A program made the position numbers and the translations under genes. The notes beneath the pieces were generated by a model. The model worked only from the letters and a program-made list of their open reading frames with translations, was not told the origin of the DNA and searched no databases. A stretch of 64,000 nucleotides of DNA from assembly GCA_032251335.1 (NCBI GenBank), contig JAVVDW010000001.1, positions 1 to 64,000 of the forward strand, read 5' to 3'. Origin of the DNA: UM-FILTER-40-17 sp032251335. Lineage in GTDB: Bacteria > Bacteroidota > Bacteroidia > Flavobacteriales > Flavobacteriaceae. Positions 44,121-53,296 of this stretch are shown in pieces; the first letter of the stretch is position 1, and each line of letters opens with the position of its first letter.

Positions 44121-45273
44121 TGCGCAGATAGAAATACAATTGATTGCAGCTTTGGTCGCAGTTGCTTGCGCACTGCCGGGCACCTTTTTGGTTTTGCGAA
44201 AAATGGCTTTGATTACGGATGCCATCAGCCACGCCATTTTGCCGGGTATCGTTTTGGGATTTTTTATCACCCACGATTTGAATGCGCCGCTACTCATAGT
44301 GATGGCCACGCTAACCGGTGTGCTGACAGTTTTTTTGGTTTCCTACACTCAGAAAACCGGTCTGGTCAAAGAAGATACGGCTATAGGTCTTATATTTCCG
44401 GCTTTGTTTAGCATAGGCGTAATTATGATTGCCTTGCGTGCCAATGATGTACATTTAGATGTAGATGCGGTCTTGCTGGGTGAAATTGCTTTCGCCCCGT
44501 TTGACAGGTTGGTTTGGCTGGGCGTAGATGTCGGTCCTAAATCGATGTGGGTAGTAGGTATTGTATTGTTTATTAGTATTTTAATTTTAAAATTCTTTTT
44601 TAAAGAACTAAAATTATCCACTTTTGATCCGGGACTGTCTGCATCCTTGGGTTTTTCACCTGTTTTGCTTCACTATGGATTGATGACGCTTACTTCCGTG
44701 ACGACTGTAGTTTCTTTTGAAGCAGTAGGTGCCATTTTAGTCGTCGCTTTGATGATTGCGCCTGCAGCTACGGCTTACTTGCTGACTAAGGATCTTCGAA
44801 AAATGTTGTTTCTCTCTGCTTTCTTTGGTATTCTGAGTGCAATTGCCGGCTATTGGTTGGCTCATGTTCTCGATGCTTCTATTGCCGGATCGATTACGAC
44901 AATTTTGGGAATATTGTTTTTGGGCGTCTATTTATTTTCACCCAAAAAAGGTTGGATAGCCGTTTGGTATCAGCAAAAACAACAAAAATTAGAGGTCTCA
45001 CTCATCACTTTTTTGCTTCACATTCACAACCACGATTTGGCGTCAGAAAGGCACATACGCCACTTGCGGGAACACATCAATTGGCACGATGTAACAGCCA
45101 ATGCTGTGCTGAAGCTGGCCCAGAGAAACAATTTTATCAATATCGAAAATGGTTTGGTATCACTGACGGATAAAGGATTGGCATTTACCAAACAGGCCAT
45201 TACTTATATAATGGACAACCACACAGACGGTATCGAAAGCATGAAACAGAAATTCTTTTTGTTCAGAGGTTGA
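44113..45273 (+). CDS. Metal ABC transporter permease with winged-helix-like tail (2)
   Basis: A 386-residue second permease, 25-30% alike by eye to the first. Residues 1-280 contain the spans and DAISHAILPGIVLGFF. A tail of about 100 residues (about 285-386) includes HDVTANAVLKLAQRNNFI and GLVSLTDKGLAFTKQAI, again a winged-helix-like segment. ATG 44113 overlaps the end of the first permease by 8 bases and is preferred over TTG 44074. Together the two permeases can form a heterodimeric channel. Confidence 0.88.
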   Translation: MNNAQIEIQLIAALVAVACALPGTFLVLRKMALITDAISHAILPGIVLGFFITHDLNAPLLIVMATLTGVLTVFLVSYTQKTGLVKEDTAIGLIFPALFSIGVIMIALRANDVHLDVDAVLLGEIAFAPFDRLVWLGVDVGPKSMWVVGIVLFISILILKFFFKELKLSTFDPGLSASLGFSPVLLHYGLMTLTSVTTVVSFEAVGAILVVALMIAPAATAYLLTKDLRKMLFLSAFFGILSAIAGYWLAHVLDASIAGSITTILGILFLGVYLFSPKKGWIAVWYQQKQQKLEVSLITFLLHIHNHDLASERHIRHLREHINWHDVTANAVLKLAQRNNFINIENGLVSLTDKGLAFTKQAITYIMDNHTDGIESMKQKFFLFRG

Positions 45274-45293
45274 TGCTAAAAAAAAGCCATTGT

Positions 45294-45686
45294 TCAAAGT
45301 CCAGCCCTAATTTCTTGATAGGCTTTTTTGAGTAAGTCTAAGTCTTTAGATTCTAACACATCTTTGTTGACGTTCAATTTTTGATTAGCCGTTTTAAATG
45401 TATAAGTTCCGGCAAAATAGGAAGCTTCGAGGATGTCTGAAATCTGTAATTTTTTTGAAATAAAATCGTTCACTTGGATGTAATCTTTATCCAAAATCAG
45501 GTAGGGGATTTTGATTTGAAAAATAGCCATAGCAAAATATAATATAGCTACCAAGAGGTATAACCAATCAAAATAAGATAAATTTTCGGCGTCAAAAATG
45601 TATTTCAGTATCAACAGAACTGAACAGAAGATGCTAAATAGCAGGTGCATTTTTGCTACCTTTTTCTTATGATAGATTTTTTGCAT
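45294..45686 (-). CDS. Small membrane protein of unknown function
   Basis: A 130-residue protein with two close N-terminal membrane spans (about 12-31 and 37-58) followed by a soluble C-terminal domain with beta-strand then helix character, resembling a short PH-like domain (KDYIQVNDFISKKLQI). It abuts purA: its first codon follows the purA stop directly. Not recognised beyond this. It converges on the permease gene end with a 20-base gap. Confidence 0.7.
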   Translation of the reverse strand: MQKIYHKKKVAKMHLLFSIFCSVLLILKYIFDAENLSYFDWLYLLVAILYFAMAIFQIKIPYLILDKDYIQVNDFISKKLQISDILEASYFAGTYTFKTANQKLNVNKDVLESKDLDLLKKAYQEIRAGL

Positions 45687-46958
45687 TTATCTAATGACAG
45701 TTTGTGTTCTGTCCGGACCTACCGAGACAATAGAAATAGGCGTTTTTAGATAGTCTTCTATATAGTCAACATACCGTTTGAAAGTATCGGGAAAGTCGTG
45801 GTAATTTTTAGCCTTAGATATATCTTCTTTCCAACCGTCAAAACTGATGTATTCGGGCGTCACGTATTCTTTTTCAATAGAGTAGGGCAGGTGTGTGATT
45901 TTTTCGCCTTTATAGTTGTAGGCGGTACAAACTTTTAATTTTGAAAAACCGCTGAGTACATCGCCTTTCATCATGATAAGTTGGGTAACACCATTGATTT
46001 GAACAGCGTATTTTAAAGCGACCAAATCCAGCCACCCACAACGCCTCGGGCGTCCGGTAGTTGCGCCAAATTCGTTACCGATTTTTCCCATCTTGGCGCC
46101 GTCATCATCAAACAATTCGGTTGGGAAAGGTCCACTGCCAACGCGGGTTGCATAAGCTTTAAAAATGCCAAAAACTTCGCCTATTTTGTTGGGTGCTACG
46201 CCCAGACCGGTACAGGCGCCTGCTGCAGTGGTGTTAGAAGAAGTAACAAACGGATAGGTGCCAAAATCGATATCAAGCAAAGAGCCTTGTGCGCCCTCCG
46301 CCAATATTTTTTTGTCGCGCTCCATAGCATTTATCAGGTATTGTTCGCTATCGACGGTTTGTATGTTTCTCAAAACTTCAACCGCTTCAAAAAACTCTTC
46401 TTCAAGTTCTTTGAGGTCGTATTGGATTTCAACATTAAAAAAGGCCAACATCTCTTGGTGTTTTTGGGCTAAAGCACGGTATTTTTGTTTCCAGTCTTTA
46501 AATTCCAAATCACCAACTCTCAGTCCGTTTCGCCCCGTTTTATCCATATATGTGGGGCCGATACCTTTGAGTGTAGAGCCTATTTTAGCCTTGCCTTTGG
46601 AGGCTTCGGAGGCCGCGTCCAGCAAACGGTGTGTTGGGAGTATCAGGTGTGCTTTTCTGGAGATGAGCAAGTGGTCTTTCATCTCTATTTGAAAAGGGGC
46701 CAATTTTTCGAGCTCTTTTTTGAAAATGACAGGATCTATGACTACGCCATTGCCTACTAAATTGACAATGCCTTTGTGAAATATGCCCGAGGGAATGGTG
46801 TGCAAAACATGCTTAATGCCGTCAAATTCTAGCGTATGTCCGGCGTTTGGACCACCTTGAAATCGCGCTACTATATCGTATTTTTGGGTAATGACATCTA
46901 CAATTTTACCTTTTCCTTCATCGCCCCATTGCAGGCCGAGTAATAAATCTACTGCCAT
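45687..46958 (-). CDS. purA: Adenylosuccinate synthetase
   Basis: A 423-residue GTP-dependent enzyme joining IMP and aspartate in AMP synthesis. The signature QWGDEGKGK (10-18) and GPNAGH (36-41) open the protein, and VGSGPFPTE and TGRPRRCGW are conserved further on. Length is typical. It begins 9 bases after the fur stop and is probably co-transcribed with it, an uncommon pairing. Confidence 0.97.
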   Translation of the reverse strand: MAVDLLLGLQWGDEGKGKIVDVITQKYDIVARFQGGPNAGHTLEFDGIKHVLHTIPSGIFHKGIVNLVGNGVVIDPVIFKKELEKLAPFQIEMKDHLLISRKAHLILPTHRLLDAASEASKGKAKIGSTLKGIGPTYMDKTGRNGLRVGDLEFKDWKQKYRALAQKHQEMLAFFNVEIQYDLKELEEEFFEAVEVLRNIQTVDSEQYLINAMERDKKILAEGAQGSLLDIDFGTYPFVTSSNTTAAGACTGLGVAPNKIGEVFGIFKAYATRVGSGPFPTELFDDDGAKMGKIGNEFGATTGRPRRCGWLDLVALKYAVQINGVTQLIMMKGDVLSGFSKLKVCTAYNYKGEKITHLPYSIEKEYVTPEYISFDGWKEDISKAKNYHDFPDTFKRYVDYIEDYLKTPISIVSVGPDRTQTVIR

Positions 46959-46967
46959 ATCAAATGA

Positions 46968-47435
46968 TTAAAACTTTTTGTTTCTTTTGGTGGCGTAAAA
47001 GTACAAGGAATGTCTGTAAATATCGATATCAAAAATATCTTCTATGGATTTTTTTATGGATTCTAACCTGGGATCACAAAATTCAATAACTTCGTTAGTT
47101 CCTTTCAGGATGATGTGGTCGTGTTGTTTGTCAAAGTAGCATTTTTCGTAGTGTGATTGATTGTGTCCAAATTGATGCTTTCGCACCAATCCGGCAGAAA
47201 TAAGTAGATCTATGGAATTGTAAAGCGTAGCCCGACTGACCCGATAGTTTTTATTTTTCATTTTGATGTAAAGCGTTTCTACGTCAAAATGTTCGTCCGC
47301 ATTGTAGATTTCCTGAAGAATAGCATAGCGTTCGGGCGTCTTTCTGTGTCCGTTTTGATCGAGATATTCTGTAAAAACGCGTTTTACAATTTCTTGGTCG
47401 TTTTCGATAACTTCTTTGTCTTTCTTGTCTACCAT
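46968..47435 (-). CDS. Fur-family transcriptional repressor
   Basis: A 155-residue Fur/PerR/Zur-family regulator. The winged helix covers about 15-85 (KTPERYAILQEIYNADEHFD, then YRVSRATLYNSIDLL), and the metal domain contains HDHIILKG and the C-terminal DIYRHSLYFYATK. The C-terminal zinc CxxC pairs of many Fur proteins are absent. A longer start at 47465 exists but the likely transcript start falls at that point, so ATG 47435 (MVDKKDK) is chosen. A palindrome at 47483-47501 overlaps the promoter. Confidence 0.9.
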   Translation of the reverse strand: MVDKKDKEVIENDQEIVKRVFTEYLDQNGHRKTPERYAILQEIYNADEHFDVETLYIKMKNKNYRVSRATLYNSIDLLISAGLVRKHQFGHNQSHYEKCYFDKQHDHIILKGTNEVIEFCDPRLESIKKSIEDIFDIDIYRHSLYFYATKRNKKF

Positions 47436-47470
47436 AAGTAAAAATTTGAGTGCAATATCAATCATGCATG

Positions 47471-47478
47471 CAAAGATT
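47471..47478 (-). promoter_or_regulatory. Putative -7 element of the fur-purA operon
   Basis: AATCTTTG on the minus strand, one mismatch from TAnnTTTG. It puts the transcript start near 47464, inside the longer fur frame, and supports the shorter start. Confidence 0.35.
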
Positions 47479-47482
47479 ATTC

Positions 47483-47501
47483 ATTAAGTATCTCACTTAA
47501 T
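47483..47501. promoter_or_regulatory. Candidate operator upstream of fur
   Basis: ATTAAGT, TATCT-like 5-base spacer, ACTTAAT: a perfect inverted repeat with 7-base arms just upstream of the -7 element. A site for autoregulation by Fur or the MntR-like protein is plausible. Confidence 0.4.
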
Positions 47502-47550
47502 TCATAAATCATGGCTAATTTAAGAAAAAAATATATACTGAAAGAAAAAA

Positions 47551-49758
47551 TTATATCCGCTGCACCTTGTCTATCCCATTTATTTTTTTGAGGTTATCTA
47601 TCAATTTTTTTAAAATGGTATTGTTTCGAACTACGACTACTACTTTTCCGTTAAACAATCCGCTGTCGCTTTCAAAGCTGACACTTTGCATATTGACATG
47701 CATGTTGTTTGAAATAACTTTGGTGACTTCGTTAACCAAACCGATGTTGTCTATGCCGTTTATTTTGAGTGTGGCTTTAAATTCTCGTTGAGAGGAATCT
47801 TCCCATTTTGCTTTCAGAATTCGGTAGGCATAATTGGACTGCATAGCTATGGCATTTGGGCAGTCTTTTTTGTGTACTTTGATGCCTTCCGAAACGGTGA
47901 CAAATCCAAAAACATCATCTCCGGGTATCGGATTACAACAATTGGCAATTTTGTAATCGAGTTTTTCTTCGTTTTTCCCGAAGACCAGCATGTCGTAATT
48001 GGCGGTGACTTCCTGTTTAACATCGTCAATTTCATCAGATTCTTTTCGCATCTTGCTTTTAAAGAAACTGATAAACTTGTTGCTTCTTTGTGAAACAAAA
48101 TCTTTGATTTGATGGTTTTCAAGGCTGCCCGAACCGGCTCTGTAAAATAAGTCAAAACTCGTTTTTAGTTTGAGATAAGCAGCGAGTTCGTGGAATATTT
48201 TTTCGTCTGCTTTTATTTTTAGGTGTTTGAGTTTTCGGGTCAAAATTTCCTTACCCAGTTCGGCAATGCGCTTGTGATCTTCTCGCAGGGCATTTTTGAT
48301 TTTTGACCGTGCGCGTGCCGTGATTACATATTCCAGCCAATTGGCGTTGGGTTTTTGGTTTGAGGAAGTGATGATTTCTACCTGATCGCCACTTTTGAGC
48401 TCGTGATTGAGTGGCACCAATTTGCCGTTAACCCTTGCGCCGCGTGTGGTGAGTCCGATACCTGTGTGTATGTGAAAAGCAAAATCCAGAGGGGTGGCTC
48501 CTTTGGGCAAGGATTTGAGCTCGCCTTTTGGTGTGAACACAAATATTTCTTTGGCGTATAAATTCAATTTAAATTCTTCCACAAAGTCAACCGCATTGCC
48601 ATTTGGGTTTTCGAGGGTTTCCTGCAAACGATTCAGCCAGGTTTCTATACCTATTTCCGATTCATCGCCTTGTTTGTATTTGTAATGTGCCGCATATCCT
48701 TTCTCGGCTATTTCGTCCATGCGCTCCGAGCGAATTTGCACCTCAACCCACTTGCCTTTTGGGCCTACTACCGTGATGTGCAGGGCTTCATAACCCGTAG
48801 ATTTTGGCGAAGACATCCAGTCGCGTAAGCGAATAGGGTTGGGCCTGAAGTGGTCGGTCACTATGGAATATATTTTCCATGCGAAAAATTTTTCGGAATC
48901 TCTATCGGAGTTGTATATGATTCGGATGGCAAACTTATCATAAATTTCATCGAAAGACACGTTGGAATTAAGCATTTTTCTGCGGATGGAATACACAGAT
49001 TTGTGCCGTCCTTTAATTTTGTATTCCAACTTTTCTTTGTCGAGCGATGCCTTAATGATGTTGGTAAAGTCTTTGATGTATTCTTCTCTTTGCTCTTTGC
49101 TTTCTTCTATTTTTTCATAAATATCGTTGTAAACTTCTGGTTCGGTGTATTTCAGACCGAGGTCTTCCAATTCGTTTTTGATGTTATACAAACCGATGCG
49201 ATGCGCCAGCGGCGCATAAATATAGAGGGTTTCTGAAGCAATTTTGACTTGCTTGTCCGCCGGCATACTGTCCATCGTCTGCATATTGTGTAGGCGGTCG
49301 GCAATTTTAATGATAATTACCCGGATGTCTTCATTGAGGGTCAACAACATTTTCCGGAAATTTTCCGCTTGATTAGATACGTCCTTATCTTTGTTGAGGT
49401 GTGATATTTTGGTCAATCCATCAACGATAACCGCCACGGTTTTGCCAAACAACCTTTCTATGTCTGAAAGGGTGTAGGGCGTGTCTTCCACCACATCGTG
49501 AAGTAGGGCAGCTGCAATGGAAACGGCATCCATACCAATTTCAGACGCCACAATGCGCGCTACCGCTATCGGGTGAAAAACGTAAGGCTCACCCGATTTT
49601 CTGCGTTGGTCTTTGTGTGCATCTACAGCCACGTTAAAGGCTTCACGTATCATTTTTTTATCCTTGGGCGACAAAGATTGATAACTAATCCGCAGCAACT
49701 CTTTGTATTGCCGGGTTAGCTCTTTGTTTTCCAGTTCTTCTGTTGTCAGCGTTGCCAT
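47551..49758 (-). CDS. Bifunctional (p)ppGpp synthetase/hydrolase, RelA/SpoT
   Basis: A 735-residue long Rel protein. The hydrolase HD domain is intact (His62, HD at 87-88 in ALLHDVVED, ADRLHNMQTM), and the synthetase has the RxKxxxS-type start (KGRHKSVYSIRRKM) and GYEALHITV. A TGS domain (VFTPKGELKSLPKG) and a C-terminal ACT domain follow. Intact HD motifs argue for both synthesis and breakdown of the stringent-response alarmone. Length is standard. Confidence 0.95.
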   Translation of the reverse strand: MATLTTEELENKELTRQYKELLRISYQSLSPKDKKMIREAFNVAVDAHKDQRRKSGEPYVFHPIAVARIVASEIGMDAVSIAAALLHDVVEDTPYTLSDIERLFGKTVAVIVDGLTKISHLNKDKDVSNQAENFRKMLLTLNEDIRVIIIKIADRLHNMQTMDSMPADKQVKIASETLYIYAPLAHRIGLYNIKNELEDLGLKYTEPEVYNDIYEKIEESKEQREEYIKDFTNIIKASLDKEKLEYKIKGRHKSVYSIRRKMLNSNVSFDEIYDKFAIRIIYNSDRDSEKFFAWKIYSIVTDHFRPNPIRLRDWMSSPKSTGYEALHITVVGPKGKWVEVQIRSERMDEIAEKGYAAHYKYKQGDESEIGIETWLNRLQETLENPNGNAVDFVEEFKLNLYAKEIFVFTPKGELKSLPKGATPLDFAFHIHTGIGLTTRGARVNGKLVPLNHELKSGDQVEIITSSNQKPNANWLEYVITARARSKIKNALREDHKRIAELGKEILTRKLKHLKIKADEKIFHELAAYLKLKTSFDLFYRAGSGSLENHQIKDFVSQRSNKFISFFKSKMRKESDEIDDVKQEVTANYDMLVFGKNEEKLDYKIANCCNPIPGDDVFGFVTVSEGIKVHKKDCPNAIAMQSNYAYRILKAKWEDSSQREFKATLKINGIDNIGLVNEVTKVISNNMHVNMQSVSFESDSGLFNGKVVVVVRNNTILKKLIDNLKKINGIDKVQRI

Positions 49759-49800
49759 GAATTAAAATTACGACAATTATTCAAATTACTCAATTATTTT

Positions 49801-51057
49801 TTAACCAACCATATTTTTATCGGCTTGATGCACCCCTTGTAAATGCAAAATTCTTGCCAACAAAGGCGGGTGAGAGTAGTGAACAAAAACATAGGCCGGG
49901 TGCGGCGTCAGGTTGTTTAAAGCATCTGAAGACAATTTCTTTAATGCGCCGACTAGATGTTCTCCCCGATAGGTTTCTGCAGCAAAGGCATCGGCCTGAA
50001 ATTCAAATTTTCGGGAAAGCAGGTTTCCAAACACACCCAAAACCATTGAAATTGGACTGTAAAGCAGCGAGAAACTTACCAAACCCGCATGAAAAGAATG
50101 GTTGGGAATGCCTAGGGCTTCTGAGAATAGGGGAAATCTAAGACTGAGTGACAAGATGTACAAGGTGACGCCCATCGTCAAAATACTGACCAACATCTGC
50201 CAAAGAATGTGTTTCTTTTTATAGTGCCCCACCTCGTGTGCCAACACAGCAACGATTTCTTCCTCACTTAAACTTTCAATCAGCGTATCGTATAAGGTAA
50301 TGCGCTTTTGCTTTCCAAAGCCCGAAAAATAGGCATTGGCTTTCGTGCTTCTCTTGGAGCCGTCTATCACATAGATATTTTGAAGAGAAAAATTGACCTT
50401 GTTAGCATATGCTTCTATTTTATCTCTGAGCGAGCCTTTACTAAGGGGTGTTTGTTTGTTGAACAAAGGCACAAAAATCTGTGCGTAAAACAGGTTCATA
50501 AATACCGTAAAAGCCGTGATGACCAGCCAAGCATACCACCAAAAACGGTCGCCAGCAAATGCGTAAAGTTTGATGACCACCAAGAGCAAGACGCTTCCCA
50601 GTATGCCTGCCAAAAGCCAGCTTTTAAGCTTATCCGTCCAAAAGAGTTTTCGGGTTTGTTTGTTGAATCCAAACCGTTCTTCTATCACAAACGTGTGGTA
50701 GTATGAAAAAGGAATGCCCAATAAATCACTCCCCAAACCTAAAATCCCGAAAAATATTAAGGCAATAATTACTTCGTTTTCAGAAACGATCCGCGCCATC
50801 TGATCTGTCCATCCAAAGCCACCCAACCACAAAAACCCTAACATGATGAGAAAGCCAACCAAAGCCTCTATCTTGTCAAAACGATGGTTCTCTACTTTGT
50901 AGGCAACGGATTGTTCATATTTTTCACTGTCATAGACATCCTGTATCAATTTGGGCAAAGGCGTTTTGAACATTTTTGCATTTAGAGCGTCAAGTACATA
51001 ATTGAATCCGAAATTCACAATGATTACAAGGGTAATAATTACAGTCAAATCGTTCAT
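49801..51057 (-). CDS. M48 (Ste24/CAAX-type) membrane metallopeptidase
   Basis: A 418-residue Ste24-like zinc peptidase with multiple spans (about 5-22, 65-82, 95-115, 148-168, 172-195, 285-305, 325-345). The zinc motif HEVGH is at 274-278, and the downstream glutamate lies in KFEFQADAFAAE. It probably works in membrane protein quality control, since prenylation is not known in these bacteria. Transcribed alone or after the E1 gene (27-base gap). Confidence 0.93.
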   Translation of the reverse strand: MNDLTVIITLVIIVNFGFNYVLDALNAKMFKTPLPKLIQDVYDSEKYEQSVAYKVENHRFDKIEALVGFLIMLGFLWLGGFGWTDQMARIVSENEVIIALIFFGILGLGSDLLGIPFSYYHTFVIEERFGFNKQTRKLFWTDKLKSWLLAGILGSVLLLVVIKLYAFAGDRFWWYAWLVITAFTVFMNLFYAQIFVPLFNKQTPLSKGSLRDKIEAYANKVNFSLQNIYVIDGSKRSTKANAYFSGFGKQKRITLYDTLIESLSEEEIVAVLAHEVGHYKKKHILWQMLVSILTMGVTLYILSLSLRFPLFSEALGIPNHSFHAGLVSFSLLYSPISMVLGVFGNLLSRKFEFQADAFAAETYRGEHLVGALKKLSSDALNNLTPHPAYVFVHYSHPPLLARILHLQGVHQADKNMVG

Positions 51058-51084
51058 AGTAAGTGTTTAAATATCAAGGTCTTT

Positions 51085-53061
51085 TTAGTATTCTAACAAT
51101 TCCAGCAAACTTTCTTCCAAACGGTTTTTTCCCAAGTATTGGTTTTCGAGATTTTTGGTAAACGGTATGGGTGAATCCAAAGACCCCACCCGTTTTACCG
51201 GACCATCTAAATACTCAAAACATTCTGAGCCGATCCATGCGGCCAGTTCACCACCAAACCCGGAAAATAGCGAATCTTCGTGAACAATGAGCACTTTTCC
51301 TGTCTTCTTCACTGAAGTATAAATAGCATCAGTATCCAAAGGTACCAAAGACCGGAGGTCGAGTAAATCTGCTTCAATTTCGGTATGTGCATTTAACACT
51401 TCAATGGCCCAGTGTACAGCCCACCCGTAAGCAATAATAGTGATTTGTTTGCCCGATCGCAACAAGTTTGCTTCGCCAAACGGCAGTGTGAAGTAGGCTT
51501 CGGGCACGTCTTGGACGATACTCCTGTAAAGACCTTTGTGTTCAAAAAACACCACCGGATTTGCGTCGTTGAAAGCTGTGTTGAGCAGTCCTTTGGCATC
51601 GTATGGAAAAGCGGGATAAATAACTTTTAGCCCCGGTGTTTTGGTAAACCACGCTTCGTTGGTTTGGGAATGAAAGGGTCCGGCCTGTACACCGCCACCG
51701 CAAGGCATTCGGATGACCACATCGGCATTTTGCCCCCACCGATAGTGCACTTTTGCCAGATAATTGACAATTGGATTAAAACCGGTGGATACAAAATCTG
51801 CAAATTGCATTTCCACCATGCTTTTGCAGCTGTTTACAGATAGCCCCATGGCGGCAGCTAAAATGGCAGACTCACAAAGCGGTGTATTTCGAATCCTTGA
51901 CTTTCCAAACAGCTCAACAAAGCCTTCTGTGGCTTTGAAAGCACCTCCATATTCGGCAATATCTTGCCCCATTAAGACTAAGTTTGGGTGCTTTTCCATG
52001 CTTTGTTTCATGGCTTCTGTGATGGCGTCAATAAACCGAATGGATCGAATGTTTTCGGTGGTGGTGATGGGTAAATAATCGTAAGGGGCAAATACATCGT
52101 TCAGCTCGACGGACAGGTCTGTTTCAATCTCGGGTTCGTTGACTGCGGTTTGCCAATTGAAGTCAATTTCTTTAGAAATGGCTTGTTTTATTTCGTTTTC
52201 TTCCGATAGTTCGAGGAGGTTTTCTGCGATTAAATAAGTTCGAAAGTTTTCGATAGGGTCTTTGGCTTCCCAGTATTTCATTAAGTCATCGGGGACATAT
52301 TTGGTACCACTAGCCTCTTCGTGGCCGCGTCTTCTGAAGGTTTTGCATTCTATCAAAACAGGCGCGGGCCTGATTCTCATTTCTTCGGCGTATTTTTGGA
52401 TGGTTTCGTACACTTCCACCACATTGTTTCCGTCTATGAGTTCGCCTTTTATACCGTAGCCTATGGCTTTGTCCACCAGGTTTTTGCAGCTGTATTGCTC
52501 GTTTGTGGGTGTGGATAGTCCGTAGCCGTTGTTTTCGATGATAAAAATAACCGGCAGTTGCCAAACGGCGGCAATATTGAGCGCTTCGTGGAAATCGCCT
52601 TGGCTGGTAGCGCCTTCGCCGGTAAAAACTGCAGTTACTTTGTTTTGCTTCCGGATTACATTTGCCAAAGCGATGCCGTCGGCTACGCCAAGCTGAGGAC
52701 CCAAATGCGAAATCATACCTACAATTTTGTGTTCCTGTGATCCGAAGTGAAAAGACCGATCGCGGCCTTTGGTGAAGCCCGATGCCTTGCCTTGCCATTG
52801 GGCAAAAAGCCGATGGAGCGGCACGTTTCTTTGGGTAAATACTCCCAAGTTTCGGTGCATGGGCAAAATGTATTCGTCTGTGTGTAGCGCAGCCGTGACA
52901 CCTACTGCGATGGCTTCCTGGCCGATGCCCGAAAACCACTTGGATACTTTGCCTTGCCTGAGTAAAATCAGCATTTTTTCTTCGATCATGCGCGGTTTCA
53001 GCATGCCGAAATAAAGTGATTTCAGTGTTTCTGTATCGATTTTTTTTGGTTGAAATTGCAT
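51085..53061 (-). CDS. 2-oxoacid dehydrogenase E1, alpha-beta fusion
   Basis: A 658-residue thiamine diphosphate enzyme with E1 alpha (about 1-310) and E1 beta (about 335-655) in one chain. The ThDP site shows GEGATSQGDFHEALN and, downstream, IIENNGYG. The beta part contains GQDIAEYGGAFKATEG. It belongs to pyruvate or branched-chain 2-oxoacid complexes; the fused form is common in Bacteroidota. The frame extends to an ATG at 53211, but the -7 box at 53097-53104 lies inside that extension, so ATG 53061 (MQFQPKK) is chosen. Confidence 0.93.
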   Translation of the reverse strand: MQFQPKKIDTETLKSLYFGMLKPRMIEEKMLILLRQGKVSKWFSGIGQEAIAVGVTAALHTDEYILPMHRNLGVFTQRNVPLHRLFAQWQGKASGFTKGRDRSFHFGSQEHKIVGMISHLGPQLGVADGIALANVIRKQNKVTAVFTGEGATSQGDFHEALNIAAVWQLPVIFIIENNGYGLSTPTNEQYSCKNLVDKAIGYGIKGELIDGNNVVEVYETIQKYAEEMRIRPAPVLIECKTFRRRGHEEASGTKYVPDDLMKYWEAKDPIENFRTYLIAENLLELSEENEIKQAISKEIDFNWQTAVNEPEIETDLSVELNDVFAPYDYLPITTTENIRSIRFIDAITEAMKQSMEKHPNLVLMGQDIAEYGGAFKATEGFVELFGKSRIRNTPLCESAILAAAMGLSVNSCKSMVEMQFADFVSTGFNPIVNYLAKVHYRWGQNADVVIRMPCGGGVQAGPFHSQTNEAWFTKTPGLKVIYPAFPYDAKGLLNTAFNDANPVVFFEHKGLYRSIVQDVPEAYFTLPFGEANLLRSGKQITIIAYGWAVHWAIEVLNAHTEIEADLLDLRSLVPLDTDAIYTSVKKTGKVLIVHEDSLFSGFGGELAAWIGSECFEYLDGPVKRVGSLDSPIPFTKNLENQYLGKNRLEESLLELLEY

Positions 53062-53096
53062 AAACAAGAAGCTTAAGGGCACAATAATTAAAACTT

Positions 53097-53128
53097 CAAA
53101 AGTAGAAAATACCCATCGATTTTTACAG
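53097..53128 (-). promoter_or_regulatory. Putative promoter of the E1 gene
   Basis: On the minus strand CTGT (53128-53125), 20 bases, then TACTTTTG (53104-53097), an exact -7 box. It decides the start codon of the E1 gene. Confidence 0.45.
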
Positions 53129-53296
53129 GTCGGAGGTACGAAATTACAGTTCATCATGCATATTCGACAATTGGGCGTCAATTCCTTGTTATTTAATGGT
53201 ACCTGTTTCATCTTTGCCTTATAAAATTAGAAGTGATGATAAACTTAATTTGCCGATTTGTTGCATTATCTTTAGAATGGATTTACCTTTTATATC

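Noticed and set aside
52310..52939. 209-codon frame inside the E1 gene
   Set aside because: Same strand, shifted frame, Arg/His-rich composition typical of an out-of-frame reading of a real gene.
53062..53211. 50-residue N-terminal extension of the E1 protein
   Set aside because: The likely promoter lies inside it and the extension lacks any homology-like pattern, so the shorter start was used.
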